This document shows positions 48,089 to 57,673 of a stretch of DNA of 64,000 nt, piece by piece (the stretch's first letter is position 1; every line of letters starts with the position of its first letter). The notes under the pieces are model-generated. The model was not told where the DNA came from, did not search any database, and saw nothing but the letters and a program-made list of their open reading frames with translations. Both the position numbers and the translations under genes were made by a program. The DNA comes from Fulvimarina sp. (GTDB lineage: Bacteria > Pseudomonadota > Alphaproteobacteria > Rhizobiales > Rhizobiaceae): assembly GCA_002700095.1 (NCBI GenBank), contig PACL01000059.1:252552-316551 (forward strand), given 5' to 3'.

Positions 48089-48615
48089 TGGTGCAGACGC
48101 AAACAGCCCCGCATACGTCCGCCTCCATGCTGCGGCTGGGGTTGCCCATTGCCGCCGCCTGGTTCCTGATCGATCAGGTCAGCAAATGGTGGATCATCAA
48201 TAGCGTGATGCAGCCGCCTCGGGTGATCCCGGTGACCGAGTTCTTCAACCTGGTCCTCTGGCACAATACCGGCGTGAGCTTCGGGCTTTTCGGCGACACA
48301 TCACCTTGGATGCTGATGACTTTCACGCTGGCGATGGTCATCGGTCTCATCATTTGGCTGATGCGCGCCGCAAACCGCCTGACCGCCATTGCGCTGGGGC
48401 TCATCATCGGCGGCGCTCTCGCCAACATCCTTGATCGCCTGCGGCATGGCGCAGTCACCGACTTTCTGGATTTTTACGTCGCTGCCTATCACTGGCCGGC
48501 TTTCAACCTCGCCGATGTGGGGATCGTGAGCGGCGTCAGCCTTCTGCTGCTCGAAAGTGTATGGCCGAGGGGCGAGGGGAGGGTGCGCAAGGCTGACCCG
48601 AACTCCATCCGATGA
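48088..48615 (+). CDS. lspA: Signal peptidase II (lipoprotein signal peptidase)
   Basis: 175-residue LspA with four membrane helices. The catalytic aspartates are in GALANILDRLRHG and FNLADVGIVSG. It cleaves prolipoprotein signals after Lgt modification. As an accessory copy in a metal-resistance operon it resembles the lspA-type genes known in lead-resistance clusters (PbrC). It is coupled to the upstream antiporter gene. Confidence 0.94.
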   Translation: MVQTQTAPHTSASMLRLGLPIAAAWFLIDQVSKWWIINSVMQPPRVIPVTEFFNLVLWHNTGVSFGLFGDTSPWMLMTFTLAMVIGLIIWLMRAANRLTAIALGLIIGGALANILDRLRHGAVTDFLDFYVAAYHWPAFNLADVGIVSGVSLLLLESVWPRGEGRVRKADPNSIR

Positions 48616-48625
48616 AGGCGCTCTG

Positions 48626-49891
48626 ATGCCGCAACTTCCCCGTGATACCCGACCAGACGCAACGCTCTCGCTTCTCGCTGACCCCTACAGGTTCATCTCG
48701 AAGCAGTGTCGGGCGTATGGATCGGACCTGTTCGAGACCCGGCTTATGCTGCAGAAGGCGACCTGCATGACAGGGCCGGAGGCAGCCAGGCTCTTCTACG
48801 ACCAAAGTCGATTCATGCGACATGGCGCCATGATCGGGCGCATCCAGAAGACGCTGCTCGGAAAGCACGGCGTGCAGGGGCTGGACGACGAGGCCCACCG
48901 ACTGCGCAAGCAGATGTTCATGTCGCTGATGACGCCCGAGCGTATCGAAGTGCTGATGGCGATCACTGCGGAGGAGTGGCAGGCACGCGCTCGCCTATGG
49001 GCGCTGAGAAACGAGATTGTCCTTTACGACGAGCTTCACGAACTCCTGACAAGAGCGGCCTGCGCCTGGGCCGGGGTGCCGCTCCCCGAGTCTCAGGTTC
49101 GACAGCGAACACACGAGATCACGGCGCTGTTCGACGCCGCAGGATCAGTCGGCCCCGCGCACTGGCGGGCGCGGGGGGCGCGCAAGCGGGCCGATCGCTG
49201 GATCGAGAATATCGTCGGGCGGATCCGTTCCGGGCAAATCCGCCCGCCGGAAGGATCGGCTGCTTCGATCATTGCGGAGCATCGGGGCTCGAACGGCGAA
49301 CTGCTGAGCCCGCACGTTGCCGCTGTGGAACTCCTTAACGTGATCAGGCCGATCGTCGCCGTTGGCGTCTACATCACCTTCGTCGCCCATGCCCTCCACC
49401 AGTTTCCTGAATGCCGGCGCAAGCTCGAAGCTGGCGACGACACGAGCTTTACGGAAATGTTCGTCCAGGAGGTTCGGCGCTTCTACCCCTTCTTCCCCGC
49501 TGTCGCTGCGCTGGTGCGCCGCGATTTCGAGTGGGGGGGATACCGTTTCCCCCGTGGACGACGCGTAATCCTGGATCTTTACGGAACGAACCGCGACGCC
49601 AGGACGTGGGACGAGCCTGAGGCGTTTCAACCAGAGCGATTTCGCAAATGGGACGGAAACCCCTTCAACTTTATTCCCCAAGGCGGCGGGGATCACGATT
49701 TGGATCACCGCTGCCCAGGCGAGTGGATCACGATAGGGCTCATGAGTCAGGCGACGAAGGTTCTGTCTAGGCACATCGAATACGACGTGCCGGAGCAGGA
49801 TCTTCGGATCGACTATTCCAGGCTGCCGGCCCTGCCCCGAAGCCGGTTCATCATCTGCCGAGTAAAGGAGAATGCGAACGATCCTATCTAG
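48626..49891 (+). CDS. Cytochrome P450 of the CYP152 peroxygenase family
   Basis: 421-residue P450. The heme-binding segment is IPQGGGDHDLDHRCPGEW with the Cys ligand. In helix I there is LLNVIRPIVAVGVYITF, with Arg-Pro in place of the usual acid-Thr pair, the mark of CYP152 enzymes (P450-BSbeta, SPalpha) that use H2O2 to hydroxylate or decarboxylate fatty acids without a reductase. The last codons overlap the start of a transposase fragment, but the C-terminus seems complete. ATG at 48626 is 11 nt after lspA. Confidence 0.9.
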   Translation: MPQLPRDTRPDATLSLLADPYRFISKQCRAYGSDLFETRLMLQKATCMTGPEAARLFYDQSRFMRHGAMIGRIQKTLLGKHGVQGLDDEAHRLRKQMFMSLMTPERIEVLMAITAEEWQARARLWALRNEIVLYDELHELLTRAACAWAGVPLPESQVRQRTHEITALFDAAGSVGPAHWRARGARKRADRWIENIVGRIRSGQIRPPEGSAASIIAEHRGSNGELLSPHVAAVELLNVIRPIVAVGVYITFVAHALHQFPECRRKLEAGDDTSFTEMFVQEVRRFYPFFPAVAALVRRDFEWGGYRFPRGRRVILDLYGTNRDARTWDEPEAFQPERFRKWDGNPFNFIPQGGGDHDLDHRCPGEWITIGLMSQATKVLSRHIEYDVPEQDLRIDYSRLPALPRSRFIICRVKENANDPI

Positions 49892-50742
49892 CGCCGAGCT
49901 GGACACCCGCAAGAATCTGGCCTGGGAGCAGCGGTCGTTTTTCGGGCTCTCGGAGCATCTGGAACGCCTGAGCAAGAACGGCGATCCGCTTGAGACGCTC
50001 GAGACGACCGTGGATTTCGAGCATCTCCGCGGCTGGTTGGTCGAGGGGCTAGGCTACGGCGATGGCTCCAAAGGCGGGCGGCCGCCGTTCGACCCCGTAG
50101 CGATGTTCAAGGCGTTGATCCTGCAGGCGCAACACAACCTCTCCGACGCGCGCATGGAATTCATGATCCGTGACCGGCTTTCCTGGATGCGATTCCTTGG
50201 GTTCGACCTGGGCGCTCCGACACCGGACGAGAACACCATCCGGCACTTTCGCAACAGGCTGACCGAGACGGGAACTTTGAAGCGGCTGATGAAGGCCTTC
50301 GACTGGCAACTGCAGAAGAAGGGCTACGTCCCGATGGCTGGCCAGGTCGTCGACGCCTCGCTGGTTCCGGCGCCGAAGCAACGCAACACCGAGGGCGAGA
50401 AGGCGGCGATCAAGGCCGGAGAGTCCGCCGGCGAAATCTGGACCAACGAGCCGGCCAAGGCGGCTCAGAAGGATGTCGACGCCCGCTGGACGCTGAAGAT
50501 CGGCGGCAAGGTTCGCTATCGCCCGGACGGTACGCCGCTGCCGATGATCGCGACGCCGGTCTTTGGCTACAAGTCCCACATCAGCATCGACCAGCGCTTC
50601 GGCTTCATCCGCGAGAGCGCGGTTACCTCTGCGGCGGCCCCGGACGGACGGCAACTTCGGCATCTCGTGAGCCGACAGAACACCGGTTCGCAAGTCTGGG
50701 CCGACAGCGCCTATCGTTCGGGGGAGAACGAGAAGTGGCTAG
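49872..50742 (+). mobile_element. Truncated IS5-family element with broken transposase
   Basis: A transposase frame (49872-50780) matches the IS5 type up to WADSAYRSGENEKWL at 50740, then runs 13 unrelated codons to a stop because a second IS entered at CTAG (50739-50742). The remaining C-terminal third is not found after that IS. The N-terminus (before about AWEQRSFFGLSEHLERLSK) may also be foreign, since the frame overlaps the end of the P450 gene. Inactive remnant. Confidence 0.8.
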
Positions 50743-51578
50743 AGAGCGTCCGCATAAACGGGTTCAGCGAGGTGGCGTAATCTGATTCAATCTCCTGGAA
50801 GGGAGATTGCCATGCGTTGCCATGAACTGTCGGATCAGGAATGGGCTGTCATCGAGCCGCTGCTGCCGCAAAACAGCCGCGGCGTCGCCCGGGTCGACGA
50901 CCGGCGGGTGATCAACGGCATCCTCTGGCGGTTCCGCACCGGCTCATCCTGGCGCGACGTCCCGGAGCGTTACGGTCCTCGGACCACGCTCTACAACCGC
51001 TTCACGCGCTGGCGGACCGCCGGTGTGTGGGATCGCCTCCTGGCAGCGGTATTGAAGGCTTATGACGGCGACATCCTCATGATCGACAGCTCCTGCGTTC
51101 GCGTCCACCAGCATGGTGCCGGCGCGAAAAAGGGGGATCTGCCGATCCTTGCATGGGACATTCCCGTGGCGGCCTGACCACCAAGATCCATGCTCTCGTC
51201 GACGCCGAAGGGCGCCCTGTGCGCCTCGAGCTGACGGCCGGACAGGCCGGCGACGCGCCGATGGCGACCAAGCTGCTCGACGCCGTCGCGCCCGGAGCGA
51301 CCGTCATCGCCGACAAAGCTTATGACGCGGACGGCATCCGCTCCTTCGTCGCCAGCCGCAATGCCTGAGCGAACATCCCGCCGCGCTCTATCCGCAAGGG
51401 CACCTTCGCCTTCAGTCGATGGGTCTACCGCCAGCGCAACCTCGTCGAGCGCTTCTTCAATCGCATCAAGCAGATGCGGGGCCTTGCCACGCGCTACGAC
51501 CGGCGCGCCGACAACTTCGCCGCCGCTCTCAAGCTGGCTGCCGTCCGCATCTGGATCAATGCCCAATGAGTCCGCTCC
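50743..51578 (+). mobile_element. IS5-family (IS427-type) insertion sequence
   Basis: 836-bp element flanked by CTAG on both sides (50739-50742 and 51579-51582). Inward-read ends AGAGCGTCCGCAT and GGAGCGGACTCAT match at most positions. It carries one transposase in two overlapping frames with an added nonsense codon, so it is probably no longer autonomous. It inserted into an older IS5-type remnant. Confidence 0.78.
50812..51569 (+). pseudogene. IS427-type transposase, frameshift plus nonsense codon
   Basis: Frame 1 (50812-51177) starts MRCHELSDQEWAVIEPLLPQ and contains LMIDSSCVRVHQHGAG. At AAAAAGGGGG (51127-51136) a -1 shift leads into frame 2 with CMGHSRGGLTTKIHALVDAE. Such a shift is normal for this IS group and may be programmed. 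Frame 2 then hits TGA at 51366-51368 where related transposases have Trp (ANIPP context), and continues in frame to YRQRNLVERFFNRIKQMRG and a stop at 51569. The TGA makes it a pseudogene unless read through. Confidence 0.82.
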
Positions 51579-51889
51579 CTAGGCGAACGCGAACGGCGAG
51601 GGTGCCGGCTGGCTTTCGACGCTGAGGATTGGTCGCGCGGCAGGGGCCTCGGACAAACGCTCTCACTGTTTGCGGCTTTTGCCGATGGTTCCTGACCGCT
51701 GTATTCGAGGCTTCTCCACGGCGGATCAGGCATGGGTGCCGCGATCTGCCAGGTGAAACTCGCTCGTCCTGGAGCGGAGTTTACGATCGCATTTGATCTG
51801 ACCGGGGTTTCGTTCAAATCGAATGTAGTGAATAGATTATATAAAAATCGCTTCGAAATGCGGTGTCGATTTTGGCTGTAGAGTAAAAT
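51579..51889. repeat. 312-bp duplicated segment, copy 2 (intact)
   Basis: Uninterrupted counterpart of 38418-38646 plus 41253-41339. It starts at the CTAG flanking the IS427-type element and ends at GTAGAGTAAAAT (51889). The AT-rich right end (AGATTATATAAAAATC) lies 40-100 nt before the protease gene at 51929 and may supply its promoter. No convincing ORF inside. Confidence 0.85.
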
Positions 51890-51928
51890 CGGTATGCCAC
51901 TCTTCTCATCATCAGGGAGGAGGCGGGA

Positions 51929-52534
51929 ATGTTAAAAAAATACAAACTAGTTATTAAAACAATACTTGCAATACTGGTTGCTGCTATCTTCGTGAACACC
52001 GCGTTGGCACAGCCATCGCAAATGCCGATGCTGGAGCGCACATCGCAGCCCGTCGGCCACTACGAATTCTGCCAACGATATCAAAGCGAGTGCCAGCCGA
52101 ATCTGCCGGCTGTCGTTCCGACCCTGACCGAGGATCTCTGGTCGCAGTTGATCGAGGTGAACGGCTCCGTTAACACGGTCATCATCCCGCGAACCGACGA
52201 AGAGATTTTCGGTGTAGCCGAGCGCTGGGCCTACCCCACTAAGCAAGGTGATTGCGAAGACTTCGCGCTTCTGAAGCAGTATATGCTCCAGCGTGCAGGT
52301 GTTCCTCGTTCAGCCCTCCTTATCACCGTTCTTCGTCAGCGCAACGGTGCCGGCCATGCGGTACTGACAGTGCGAACCAGCGAAGGCGACTTCGTGCTCG
52401 ACAACCTGGACGAGCGGATCCTTCCTTGGAACGAGACGGATTACCTTTATCTAAAGCGGCAGTCGGAGCTGGACTCCGGAAAATGGATCGGCATAGCGGA
52501 CGACCGCGACATCCTCGTCGGTAGTGTGCGGTGA
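51929..52534 (+). CDS. Transglutaminase-like cysteine protease (BTLCP/LapG-like)
   Basis: 201-residue secreted protein of the bacterial transglutaminase-like cysteine proteinase family. A signal peptide (about residues 1-27, ending NTALA) is followed by the catalytic Cys in TKQGDCEDFALLKQYML (about 110), His in GAGHAVLTV and Asp in FVLDNLDE. LapG, the best known member, cleaves large adhesins in the periplasm under c-di-GMP control, but no LapD or adhesin gene is seen here. The first 20 codons are AT-rich compared with the neighbours. GGAGG lies 13 nt upstream. Confidence 0.88.
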   Translation: MLKKYKLVIKTILAILVAAIFVNTALAQPSQMPMLERTSQPVGHYEFCQRYQSECQPNLPAVVPTLTEDLWSQLIEVNGSVNTVIIPRTDEEIFGVAERWAYPTKQGDCEDFALLKQYMLQRAGVPRSALLITVLRQRNGAGHAVLTVRTSEGDFVLDNLDERILPWNETDYLYLKRQSELDSGKWIGIADDRDILVGSVR

Positions 52535-52705
52535 TCAGCTACTGGATAGGATGACTATCGAGACGGGTTTTCGCGGGGTTTCTGGCGATATCGTTGCAGG
52601 CATCACCGATGAATCTTGAAGTGGACTCCGTTTCGCATTTCGCCGGACAGGCGGCGGTTGGGTTTAGGCACTGAGCGAGATGAACTCTCGCGGCGATCGG
52701 AACTT

Positions 52706-53858
52706 CTATTCTGAGTGCGCGTGGACCTCGCAAGAATCCTCGACCCAGTCGGGGAGCAAGGCGAGAATAGTGGCGGCGTCGGACAGAACGGTGATGCTGG
52801 CATAGTCGCGCTTCACCGTCTTAACGAAGGCCTCCGACATGCCGTTCGACTCCGGGCTGCGGACGGGCGTGAAGAGCAGAGTCAGGCCGACAGCTCGGGC
52901 GGTGTCGGCGGTGTCGTTGGCAAGGTAGGCGCTGCAGTAGTTGTCCGGCAGCCATCCGGCCTGCGCCACGGCGGACCATGCAATGACCTCGCGGTCGCAG
53001 ACATCCAGGACGAAGAAGATGCGCACGACCTCGCGGTTCCTGGCATGGATCTCCAGATGGTCTGAGCAGTGAGTCAGCGGGGCCACCGGTTCGAGCCCGC
53101 TGGTGAACGCACGTTCGAGCGCAGCGCAATGACGACGCAGTCATACGTTCGACCAGGCCGCCGGGCGGTATGGCGCTCCAGCGTCAGGCCATGATGCTGC
53201 ATGATCCTCAGCACCCGCTTTGCATTGACCGCCGGGCGGCATTCCGCCCGCAGGCGACGGTTCAACAGCGCCGTCACACGCCGGTAGCCATAGGTCGGCC
53301 GGGCGTCGACGATGGCCCGGATGGGCGCCAGGAACTCGGCATCCTCGGCCTTGCGATACGGGCCCCGCGGCTTCACGGTCCTACCGCGTCGCTCGTTGAT
53401 CTGGGAACGAGCGACGTCAAGCGTCCGCGCCACGACGCTCACCGTGAACCGCCCACGGGATCGCTCCAGGACAGCAAGGACGATGTCCGTTTTTTTGGGC
53501 GAGCGACGTCGAGCGCCTCTTTGAGGATCTCGTTCTCCATCGTCTTGCGGCCGAGCAGCCGCTCAAGGTCGCGGACCCGCTTTTCCAGATCGCGGACCCT
53601 CGACGTGCCGACGACGTCTTCGTCGGCCTGGACGGCCGCATGTCCGCCCTCCAGCATCCGACGCTTCCAAGCAAAGAGCTGCGACGGCGAGACGCCTGCC
53701 TGCCGCGCTACGAAGGACACGCTCATCCCAGGCTGCATCGCCTCCTCGACGAGGCGGACCTTCTCGGCCGTCAACCATCGACGCCGGCGCTGCACAGAAG
53801 TGATCACTTCAACCCGAGAATACGGGCCATCAGGAGCTTTCGACATAGTCGTACTCAT
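52706..53858 (-). pseudogene. Decayed IS3-family element (orfA intact, orfB broken)
   Basis: OrfA (53439-53858, 139 aa) has the helix-turn-helix VSFVARQAGVSPSQLFAWKR and leucine zipper (RVRDLEKRVRDLERLL). OrfB begins at 53442 (PTYGYRRVTALLNRRLRAEC), is frameshifted near 53080, resumes with HARNREVVRIFFVLDVCDRE and then lacks about 30 residues around the second catalytic Asp before SPESNGMSEAFVKTVKRDY; it stops early at 52706. The deletion removes part of the DDE core, so the element is dead. Confidence 0.85.
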
Positions 53859-54119
53859 AGGCGGATGCCTATGCCTTATCGGCTATACTACCTGGCTGGT
53901 CAAAAACGGGGTGCGCTCCAGCCCCATTCTTTTTCAGCCATTTATCCCTTGCGCCTCCAGTGGGTAGAGGAGCTAGGGGGTGGCCGAATGCCGAACAAGG
54001 AGTCCATCGATGACGTCCATCCTCCCGAAACAGTTGGCCAGTGACAAATCCGGCTGTCTCTCCGAAAACCCGGCAGGCGCGATAGCTGGAATTTCAGCCG
54101 CCGCTGGCCAAAGCCTCTG

Positions 54120-54557
54120 ATGTCAGCGACAGTAAAGATGGCAGGTTCTGCCGTGCCTGAGGTTCCGAGCAGCTCTTGCAGTCCTACGCGCTACGTATTT
54201 GTCGATGTGTGGCGCGGATTGGCGATCATCGGTGTCGTAATCTATCACTTTGGCTGGGACCTGAGCTTTTTCGGGTATGTTTCGCCCTCACTGATGTTCA
54301 GTATTCCGGTCACTATATTTGCTCGCAGCCTCGCCGGCTCGTTCATGTTTCTCGTTGGGGTCGGGCTCGTGCTGGCCCATTTCCGCTATACCCACTGGCA
54401 AAAATTCCTCACGCGCCTTGCCAAGATTGTCGTGGCGGCTGCCGCGATATCAGTGGTCACGTATGGTGCTTTTCCTACCAGTTTCATTTACTTCGGAATT
54501 TTGCACTCCATCGCGTTGGGATCTCTCCTGGGACTCCTCTTTTTGAGGTTTCCAATT
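54120..54557 (+). pseudogene. DUF1624 acyltransferase-like membrane protein, 5' part (split by IS5)
   Basis: First 146 codons of a heparan-alpha-glucosaminide N-acetyltransferase-like (DUF1624) protein: YVFVDVWRGLAIIGVVIYHF is the family opening with conserved Asp and His, followed by FMFLVGVGLVLAHFRY. The frame runs into the IS at 54558. Removing the IS and one AATT joins LLFLRFPI directly to GLVFFASFATLAAPLFLE at 55858 and restores a 261-codon gene ending at 56205. Confidence 0.88.
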
Positions 54558-55853
54558 GGACGCCTCGAAAAACCTCCCCTTTCGGCTCGTTTCATGATTC
54601 CATCCTTATAAGCGAGAGCAGGAGGTTGGCATGCGGGGACAGCCGGGGTTCTGGGACGTCGACGAGCGGTATGTTCGTCTGAGCGAGGCCGGCGATCCGC
54701 TGGAGAAGCTGAACGCGATCGTGCCCTGGGAGATCTTCGGCAAGCCGCTGTCGAAGGCGCTGAAGCGGTCGGATGGGGCCAAGGGCGGCAGACCGCCCTA
54801 TGACGCGGTGCTGATGTTCAAGATCCTGGTCCTGCAAGCGCTCTACAACCTCTCCGACGACCAGGCCGAGTTCCAGATTCAGGACCGGCTTTCTTTCATG
54901 CGCTTTCTCGGTCTCGCGATCGCCGAGAAGGTGCCGGACGCCAAGACGATCTGGCTGTTCCGCGAGCATCTGGCCGAGGCCGGCGCGATCGGGAACCTCT
55001 TCGCCCGTTTCGACAGGCATCTGAACAAGGCCGGTTACCTGGCCATGGGTGGGCAGATCGTGGATGCCACGATCGTCGCCGCGCCAAAGCAGCGCAACAC
55101 CGAAGAGGAGAAGGCCACCATCAAGGCCGGCGAGGTGCCCGAGGCCTGGAAGGACAAGCCGGCCAAGCTTCGCCAGAAGGATCGCGATGCCCGCTGGACG
55201 GTGAAGTTCTCCAAGGCCAAGCCGGCGGCCGAGGGAAAGCCGCAGCACATCGACATTGCCGTGCCAGCCTTCGGCTACAAGAACCATGCCGCGATCGACC
55301 GGCGTCATGGCTTCATCCGGGGATGGTCGGCGACGAGCGCGTCAGCCTATGACGGCGCGCAACTTTCCACCGTCGTCGACCGCTTGAATACCGGATCGAA
55401 GGTCTGGGCCGACACCGCTTACCGCTCGGCAAAGAACGAGGAGTGGCTGGAGAAGAACGGCTACGTCTCGGACATTCACCGCAAGAAGCCGAAGGGGCGG
55501 CCGATGAGCGAGCGGACATCTCGCGCCAATGGCCGTCGATCGGCAATCCGCTCGATGGTCGAGCACGTCTTCGCTCGCCAGAAGGGGCCGATGAGGCTGT
55601 TCATCCGTACCATCGGCATCGTGCGCGCCGAGGCGAAGATCGGGATGGCGAATCTTGCCTACAACCTCCCGCGCTTCGTCTGGCACGAAGGGAGAGGTGT
55701 GCCCGCATGACGGCGAAAGCACTATCTGGCCGGCGCACCGGCGTTCGGTAGAAGCCCAGACGCACAGACTTCCTCGCGTCAGTGCCGTTTGGGCCGCGGC
55801 ACATGACCAAAGCCAATCTCACGCGCCTGTGGAGCCAGTTCTTCGAGGTGTCC
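54558..55853 (+). mobile_element. IS5-family insertion sequence, complete
   Basis: 1296-bp element with inward-read ends GGACGCCTCGAAAAACC and GGACACCTCGAAGAACT and a 4-bp target duplication AATT (54554-54557, 55854-55857). One full transposase gene. It interrupts the DUF1624 gene without any other change, so the insertion is recent. Confidence 0.9.
54631..55710 (+). CDS. IS5-family transposase
   Basis: 359-residue transposase, full length. The DUF772-like N-terminus (GAKGGRPPYDAVLMFKILVL) is followed by the DDE core: GQIVDATIVAAPKQRN (first Asp), VWADTAYRSAKNEEWL (second Asp) and SMVEHVFARQKGPMRLFIRT (Glu region). Related to, but clearly different from, the fragment at 49872. Confidence 0.94.
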   Translation: MRGQPGFWDVDERYVRLSEAGDPLEKLNAIVPWEIFGKPLSKALKRSDGAKGGRPPYDAVLMFKILVLQALYNLSDDQAEFQIQDRLSFMRFLGLAIAEKVPDAKTIWLFREHLAEAGAIGNLFARFDRHLNKAGYLAMGGQIVDATIVAAPKQRNTEEEKATIKAGEVPEAWKDKPAKLRQKDRDARWTVKFSKAKPAAEGKPQHIDIAVPAFGYKNHAAIDRRHGFIRGWSATSASAYDGAQLSTVVDRLNTGSKVWADTAYRSAKNEEWLEKNGYVSDIHRKKPKGRPMSERTSRANGRRSAIRSMVEHVFARQKGPMRLFIRTIGIVRAEAKIGMANLAYNLPRFVWHEGRGVPA

Positions 55854-55857
55854 AATT

Positions 55858-56205
55858 GGCTTGGTCTTCTTCGCCTCATTCGCAACGCTGGCGGCGCCGC
55901 TCTTTCTCGAAACCCCGACCTTCAACACACGGTTCCTGGCCTGGATCGGATTTGCTGCTGCGCCACCATTTTCGAATGATTTTGTGCCTGTGTTCCCGTG
56001 GTTTGGGGTGACACTTGCGGGCATAGGCTGCACCCGGCTCCTTGTGGCCAGGCCATCAAAGCGGGACCGGAAGCCCCATAGCCCCAGGGCACATCTTGGC
56101 GGGGTACTGACGTGGGTGGGGCAACGAACGCTGCCCATCTACCTGTTCCATCAGCCACTGCTTTTCGCCGGATTTGTTGTCCTCACCCGCCTCTTAGCGG
56201 AGTAG
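55858..56205 (+). pseudogene. DUF1624 membrane protein, 3' part (split by IS5)
   Basis: The remaining 115 codons of the interrupted gene. It contains PWFGVTLAGIGCTRLL and the family-typical end TWVGQRTLPIYLFHQPLLFA with a conserved His. An ATG at 55861 could start a truncated product, but that would lack the first membrane helices and active-site Asp. Confidence 0.85.
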
Positions 56206-56339
56206 CCGAATCGCCCCCCCCCATAGACCCGGTTATCGAACCAGGAAGATCGGCAATTGATCTAGCTTATCCGCCAAACCGACCGAGCCGTGCTATCTTT
56301 GTAGTCTTCTCGAAAAGCCGCCAAGCTGAGCAGGGGCCT

Positions 56340-57025
56340 TTTGTCCTCGTCCTCGTCGGATGCTCCGCGATTGCGAGTACAATGGCAGCATCCCAGCCGA
56401 CGAACGAAGCCGTCAATGCCCAGACTTTCGTGCCTTCCGCAGGGCCACCCGGCCGCACCGAAGTCCCGGAGCCGATGGGATCGTTGGACATCGACAAACT
56501 GATGGCCGAAGGCCACTGCCGGACATCGTGATCGATGATCCGAATGCGCCGGTAACGATTGTCGAATACGCCTCGATGAAGTGCGGCCACTGCGCAAACT
56601 TCCACGAGAACAGCTATCCGGCCATCAAGGCCGACTACATAGTCACCGGCAAGGTCAAGCTGATCATTCGCGGGTTCCCTTCGACCCGCGCGCGCTCGCG
56701 GCAGTAATGCCGGCGCTCTGCACGCAAAGTAATTCCCAGCGCACCGCATGATCGATGTCCTCTTCTAGCAGCAGACCAACGGGAAAGAGTGGAAAACTTT
56801 TCGGCGGCTTTTCTCAACATTATCAAGCTGGCCGGTTTCACTCAGGAAACGTTCTCCGCCTGCCTAAACGACAAGGAATTGCAGCAGAAGATCGTCGCCG
56901 CGTAGAGGCGCGGACAAAAGATGGTTTGCGTGGACGCGACGCCAACGTTCTTCGTGAACGGCGACAAATACGCTGGCTCGCTGCCGGCTAATCAGATGTC
57001 GGCGATGATTGAATCCATGTTGTAG
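56340..57025 (+). pseudogene. Decayed DsbA-family thiol oxidoreductase
   Basis: DsbA-type segments occur in order across frames: LDIDKLMAEG, then one base is missing near 56515, then LPDIVIDDPNAPVTIVEYAS and KCGHCANFHENSYPAIKADY with the CGHC active site, a shift near 56680, MIDVLF with a stop, QQTNGKEWKTF, LAGFTQETFSACLNDKELQQ, another stop, and TPTFFVNGDKYAGSLP to the end. Several frameshifts and stops make it non-functional. A lipobox-like LVGC precedes the mature part. It would have worked with CcdA or other envelope thiol systems. Confidence 0.82.
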
Positions 57026-57080
57026 GATCTATCATCGGAAGGAGCTTTTTCGACACGCGCCGAAAACCCGGCGCTGGCGA

Positions 57081-57632
57081 TCACCGCACTACCACCTCGG
57101 CTCCTACGCTCACGCGATCATACAGGTCGATTACATGCTCGTTGAGCATCCGAATGCAGCCGTTTGATACAGCCTTACCGATCGAAGATGGCTCAGTCGT
57201 CCCGTGGATACGGTAGAGAGTATCTTGGCCGTTTCGATGAAGGTAAAGCGCCCGGGCACCCAAAGGGTTGCCGGGGCCGCCCTTTAGCCCTCCCGCGTAT
57301 TTTGCATATTTCCCTGGTTCGCGCTTGATCATGTTTGGTGTCGGCGTCCAACGGGGCCATTCAGCCTTCCGGCCAACTACTGCCTGGCCGGAAAAGCTCA
57401 GTCCAGCTCGGCCTACGCCGATGCCGTAGCGCCGCGCGAAACCGTCTTCTTCCACCAGGTAAAGGAACCTCGCCTTCGGATCGACGACAATGGTTCCGGG
57501 TGTGAAACCAGAGAAGGCGACACGCTGCGGCAGAAACTTCGTATCAAGCTCGAACGCTTGATGCGCGGCCGTTGGACCGGACAGGGCAGAGAATAGCAGG
57601 ACACCAATCATGAACTGACGTCGGTTGGTCAT
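57081..57632 (-). CDS. L,D-transpeptidase (YkuD domain) 1
   Basis: 183-residue secreted YkuD-family transpeptidase. A twin-arginine-like signal (TNRRQFMIGVLLFSALSG) leads to the catalytic domain, with the motif HGTTEPSSIGKAVSNGCIRM holding His and the nucleophile Cys. It forms 3-3 cross-links in peptidoglycan or attaches proteins to it. It is closely similar to the one at 60699 (shared RYGIGVGR, WPRWTPTPNMIKREP-like and NPLGARALY stretches), so the two are paralogues in one cluster. Confidence 0.93.
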   Translation of the reverse strand: MTNRRQFMIGVLLFSALSGPTAAHQAFELDTKFLPQRVAFSGFTPGTIVVDPKARFLYLVEEDGFARRYGIGVGRAGLSFSGQAVVGRKAEWPRWTPTPNMIKREPGKYAKYAGGLKGGPGNPLGARALYLHRNGQDTLYRIHGTTEPSSIGKAVSNGCIRMLNEHVIDLYDRVSVGAEVVVR

Positions 57633-57673
57633 CTCTTATCTCCGAAGTCTGACGCTGAAGGAGATGGTCGCAC

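Noticed and set aside
54010-54120. 36-codon ORF with AAGGAG upstream, overlapping the DUF1624 start
   Set aside because: Well-placed ribosome site, but the peptide shows no similarity or feature and lies in IS-disturbed sequence; it may only be a leader or the tail of a lost gene.
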